The notes under the pieces are model-generated. The model was not told the origin of the DNA. It did not search any database and saw only the letters and a program-made list of their open reading frames with translations. A DNA stretch of 8,511 nt from Clostridia bacterium (lineage in GTDB: Bacteria > Bacillota_A > Clostridia > Lachnospirales > Lachnospiraceae), in the NCBI GenBank assembly GCA_012515365.1, contig JAAYYM010000102.1:1-8511 (forward strand). Reading direction: 5' to 3'. The stretch's first letter is position 1, and each line of letters starts with the position of its first letter. Below, piece by piece: positions 6,150-8,511 of this stretch. A program made the translations under genes and the position numbers.

Positions 6150-8459
6150 TTATTTGATAGTTAAAATTTCATTTATTTCCGTATATTGAGCATCATACCT
6201 TGTTGTTGGAGTATATGCTTTCTTCGCTGAATGGATAGATGAACTATCCAACTCGCTTAAATTATCAAAAACGACTAAGACGTACATCTCTGTAGTAGAG
6301 ACATTTTTGTAGATATTTGTTGGTACTTCCTCTGTAAATTTTACAAGACGGATATTTGTTGCCGGGAACAGATGCTGCCCCATATCCTTACGCGTGTGGA
6401 ATAGTACATATCCTATAGATTGAAGATTTTCTACAATTTCTATACTGTCTCTTGTATATTTGATACCAATAGCAATCTTCCCAGTAGGAAGAAACTTGGA
6501 GCTTTTCATTTCATAATTTTCCATCATTACCATCAATACTCCAGATTTCTTTGATTGTTGTGGTAATTGTTCCAATGTGCCTACATTAGGAATATTTTCT
6601 ATCTGCAATTCCGTAGTAAGTTCGAATGCTTCACTCACATAAAAATGGGTTTGCACGTTTTGTAGTGCAGATTCATTTTCTGCAATTTCATCTTTTATAA
6701 CAGCATCCCTAACCTTTAGCCGTTTCCAAAGCCCCTTGCTTTCTTCATCATCTTTCATCAAAGCAAGAACCAAGTAGTTCTTATTCGGCATAGAACGATA
6801 AAGCTTTCCGTTTAGCTGACTGAAGTTTTCTTTCAGGAACCGATAGCAATCCATTCCTTTACGTGGTTGGATGGTACGAAAAGTATAGAGTCGGTTGAGA
6901 GTGCCTTGAATCTTGTTCCGGAATTCTTTGCGGACATAGTCTCTCCATGCCGCTTGCGCACTTTTATTATTTCGACCATACAACGAAACGATGTACAAAA
7001 AGTTTACATCATAGTGGCACAACAACAGCGTATCCCTGTCAAACAGACGATTTTCAAATTGGCGGTTCAACTGTACTCCACCATCCTGTGCTTTCAACTC
7101 CTTATCATCAAAGGAAAGGAATTTACCGCCACTTGTCTTTTTGTCAGGAATCCGTGCACTGATAAAGAAATTGGGGATAGGATTATATCCTTCAGTCAAT
7201 GTATCCCTTAACTGAGGATGCTCTCCGTTACCGTCACCGTCCAAAAACAGATTCATATTCCATTGAATGACATTTCTGGCGTATGTATATTGCTTGTATA
7301 TCGATTTGTCGCCAAGCTGTGTCCTGTCATTCTTGGCACGTTTATAATACTTGCTATCCCCAATGTAATAAGTAAGCTCAGACGTCAAATCGGATTGTTC
7401 AATCAAGCCTTGACCGACAAACATATGGTCAACTAACTTGCCGTCTCTTTGTTCCGTCAGTTCTTTCGGCAAATTTTGCTTGTCTTTACCACTTACCAGA
7501 GTGTCAATCATGACTTCAAAAATGTGCTCGAAATCTTTTGCCAGCAAATAGTCCTCCGACTGCCTGTTCATCGCAATCTTATACTCCCTGTCAAAGAAAG
7601 CATAGCACAAATCCCATATCCGAAGAGCCTTGTCCGAGAAATACTTGTACTTGATTTGTTTCAGTCTTCGACATCCCAGATTCCTGCCTATATAGGACTT
7701 TTTCAACTTCTCGCAGCTGATAAGAGGATACTGGATATTGATTTCAAAAGAGAAACCATGTGTCTCTCGAATGTAATTCAAAATGGAAAAATATATGACA
7801 AGCAGCTCCTCGTCAAAATTCACCATTTTCTTTCTGTTGACAGTCTCGATGTAAACAGGACTTCCACTTTGTATGATGGCTTGCGCTGAAGTTATGGTCT
7901 TGTTCCAGTTGATTTTGTTATAACCGGAATGAATGTTCTTGGCCACGAAGGTAAAATAGTCCTGATTGTTTCTGTTGAAATCTCTCAGTGCTATTATCAC
8001 ATCAAGTAATGTGTTGTGTTTCTGTTTTAGCCCTCTGCTTTCGGACTGATATTCCTTGCTTTCAAGTATATTGTCGTTGTGAGATTGTTTATATACGCTT
8101 ATCGTCCGGTATATCCAAATCGAAAGTGTGGACAGGAATTCCTTGTATTCTTTGCAACCTTCTTCCGTAAACTTAGTCTTTACCTTTTCGGACTCAAAGT
8201 CTATTATTTCCTGTGGCGAAGCACCGAATATCGTATCATCGCCACTTTCCTCGTTTATCTCACCTGTCAATACTACTTTGGGCAGGAAGAATACAACATC
8301 TTTTGCTGTCTTGCTATAGCAATACCCGACATACCCGAAAGAATATTTGTCTTCCTTTACAGGAACAGACACAACATCTTTGAGTACATCTCTGACTGTC
8401 AAACCATCCTTGACAATATCGTTCAGACTATATGGGTATCCTTCAATAAACAGCAGCAT
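6150..8459 (-). CDS. PD-(D/E)XK nuclease, LlaJI-like restriction endonuclease
   Basis: A 769-residue protein with a restriction-type nuclease core in its middle. FEHIFEVMID (310-319, E315) gives the first helix glutamate, GKLVD (340-344) the metal-binding aspartate, YYIGDSKYYK (364-373) the D-x-K strand (D368, K370), and SIYKQYTYARN (387-396) the following helix. The order and the GDSKYY/KQ-YA pattern resemble LlaJI-type endonucleases, which cut specific unmethylated DNA together with a partner NTPase. The flanks are unassigned: residues 1-300 may recognise DNA or mediate assembly, and about 400-769 carry no domain I know. No signal peptide or membrane segment is seen, so it should be cytoplasmic. 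The ATG lies 3 bases after a probable upstream stop and lacks a clear Shine-Dalgarno sequence, consistent with coupled translation. The nuclease fold call is firm; the LlaJI family name is less certain. Confidence 0.85.
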   Translation of the reverse strand: MLLFIEGYPYSLNDIVKDGLTVRDVLKDVVSVPVKEDKYSFGYVGYCYSKTAKDVVFFLPKVVLTGEINEESGDDTIFGASPQEIIDFESEKVKTKFTEEGCKEYKEFLSTLSIWIYRTISVYKQSHNDNILESKEYQSESRGLKQKHNTLLDVIIALRDFNRNNQDYFTFVAKNIHSGYNKINWNKTITSAQAIIQSGSPVYIETVNRKKMVNFDEELLVIYFSILNYIRETHGFSFEINIQYPLISCEKLKKSYIGRNLGCRRLKQIKYKYFSDKALRIWDLCYAFFDREYKIAMNRQSEDYLLAKDFEHIFEVMIDTLVSGKDKQNLPKELTEQRDGKLVDHMFVGQGLIEQSDLTSELTYYIGDSKYYKRAKNDRTQLGDKSIYKQYTYARNVIQWNMNLFLDGDGNGEHPQLRDTLTEGYNPIPNFFISARIPDKKTSGGKFLSFDDKELKAQDGGVQLNRQFENRLFDRDTLLLCHYDVNFLYIVSLYGRNNKSAQAAWRDYVRKEFRNKIQGTLNRLYTFRTIQPRKGMDCYRFLKENFSQLNGKLYRSMPNKNYLVLALMKDDEESKGLWKRLKVRDAVIKDEIAENESALQNVQTHFYVSEAFELTTELQIENIPNVGTLEQLPQQSKKSGVLMVMMENYEMKSSKFLPTGKIAIGIKYTRDSIEIVENLQSIGYVLFHTRKDMGQHLFPATNIRLVKFTEEVPTNIYKNVSTTEMYVLVVFDNLSELDSSSIHSAKKAYTPTTRYDAQYTEINEILTIK

Positions 8460-8462
8460 GGC

Positions 8463-8511
8463 TTATATGAATGTTTCAGTGATGTTAATTCCTAATCCAG
8501 ATTCGTTTACA
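8463..8511 (-). CDS. C-terminal end of an upstream gene (partial)
   Basis: One minus-strand frame stays open from the window edge to a TAA at 8465-8463, giving a tail that reads VNESGLGINITETFI. Its stop lies 3 bases before the ATG of the nuclease gene, a spacing like that of the other operon members. The other two frames close earlier (one at 8487-8485, one almost at once). With 15 codons the product cannot be identified. From the context of vsr and a LlaJI-like nuclease, a cytosine-5 DNA methyltransferase is a reasonable guess, but nothing in the visible residues shows it. Confidence 0.45.
   Translation of the reverse strand, partial: VNESGLGINITETFI

Noticed and set aside
6150..8459. McrC-like subunit of a McrBC system
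   Set aside because: A D-x-K nuclease strand is shared with McrC, but no McrB-type GTPase is present and the protein is much longer than McrC.
7449..8495. Plus-strand open frames of 138 and 146 codons
   Set aside because: Both are antisense to the nuclease gene, whose catalytic motifs are in the other strand, and neither shows a domain.

Overview
The window is almost filled by one operon on the minus strand. Reading in the direction of transcription (high to low coordinates) it holds: the last codons of an upstream gene (8511-8463); a 769-residue protein with a PD-(D/E)XK nuclease core resembling LlaJI-type restriction endonucleases (8459-6150); a 721-residue OLD-type ATPase with a TOPRIM nuclease domain (6142-3977); a 657-residue UvrD-type superfamily 1 helicase (3995-2022); a Vsr-type very-short-patch mismatch endonuclease (1976-1467); and a RhuM-family protein (1439-417). 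Gaps are 3, 7, -19 (overlap), 45 and 27 bases, so one transcript is likely. Its promoter would lie beyond the right edge.

The OLD-TOPRIM ATPase plus UvrD helicase pair is the architecture of the Gabija anti-phage system (GajA/GajB). Here it is translationally coupled and sits directly behind a restriction-type nuclease, with a Vsr repair enzyme after it. Vsr proteins normally accompany a cytosine-5 DNA methyltransferase, and LlaJI systems modify with cytosine-5 methyltransferases, yet none is visible. The natural inference is that the methyltransferase is the truncated gene upstream or lies a little beyond it. The whole would then be a restriction-modification locus whose restriction arm uses a Gabija-like ATPase/helicase module rather than the McrB-like GTPase known from LlaJI. 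This composite is the main candidate for an undescribed or poorly described defence system.

The left 416 bases carry no convincing gene. They hold several short inverted repeats (14-43, 98-120, 126-139, 150-178) and an 11-base direct repeat spaced 21 bases apart (211-242). They may be a regulatory, terminator or mobile-element boundary region, but nothing in them can be named.

The base composition is AT-rich, most starts lack a good Shine-Dalgarno sequence, and the protein sequences have the flavour of Bacteroidales (Bacteroides, Prevotella and relatives). That assignment is an inference, not something shown by a marker gene.
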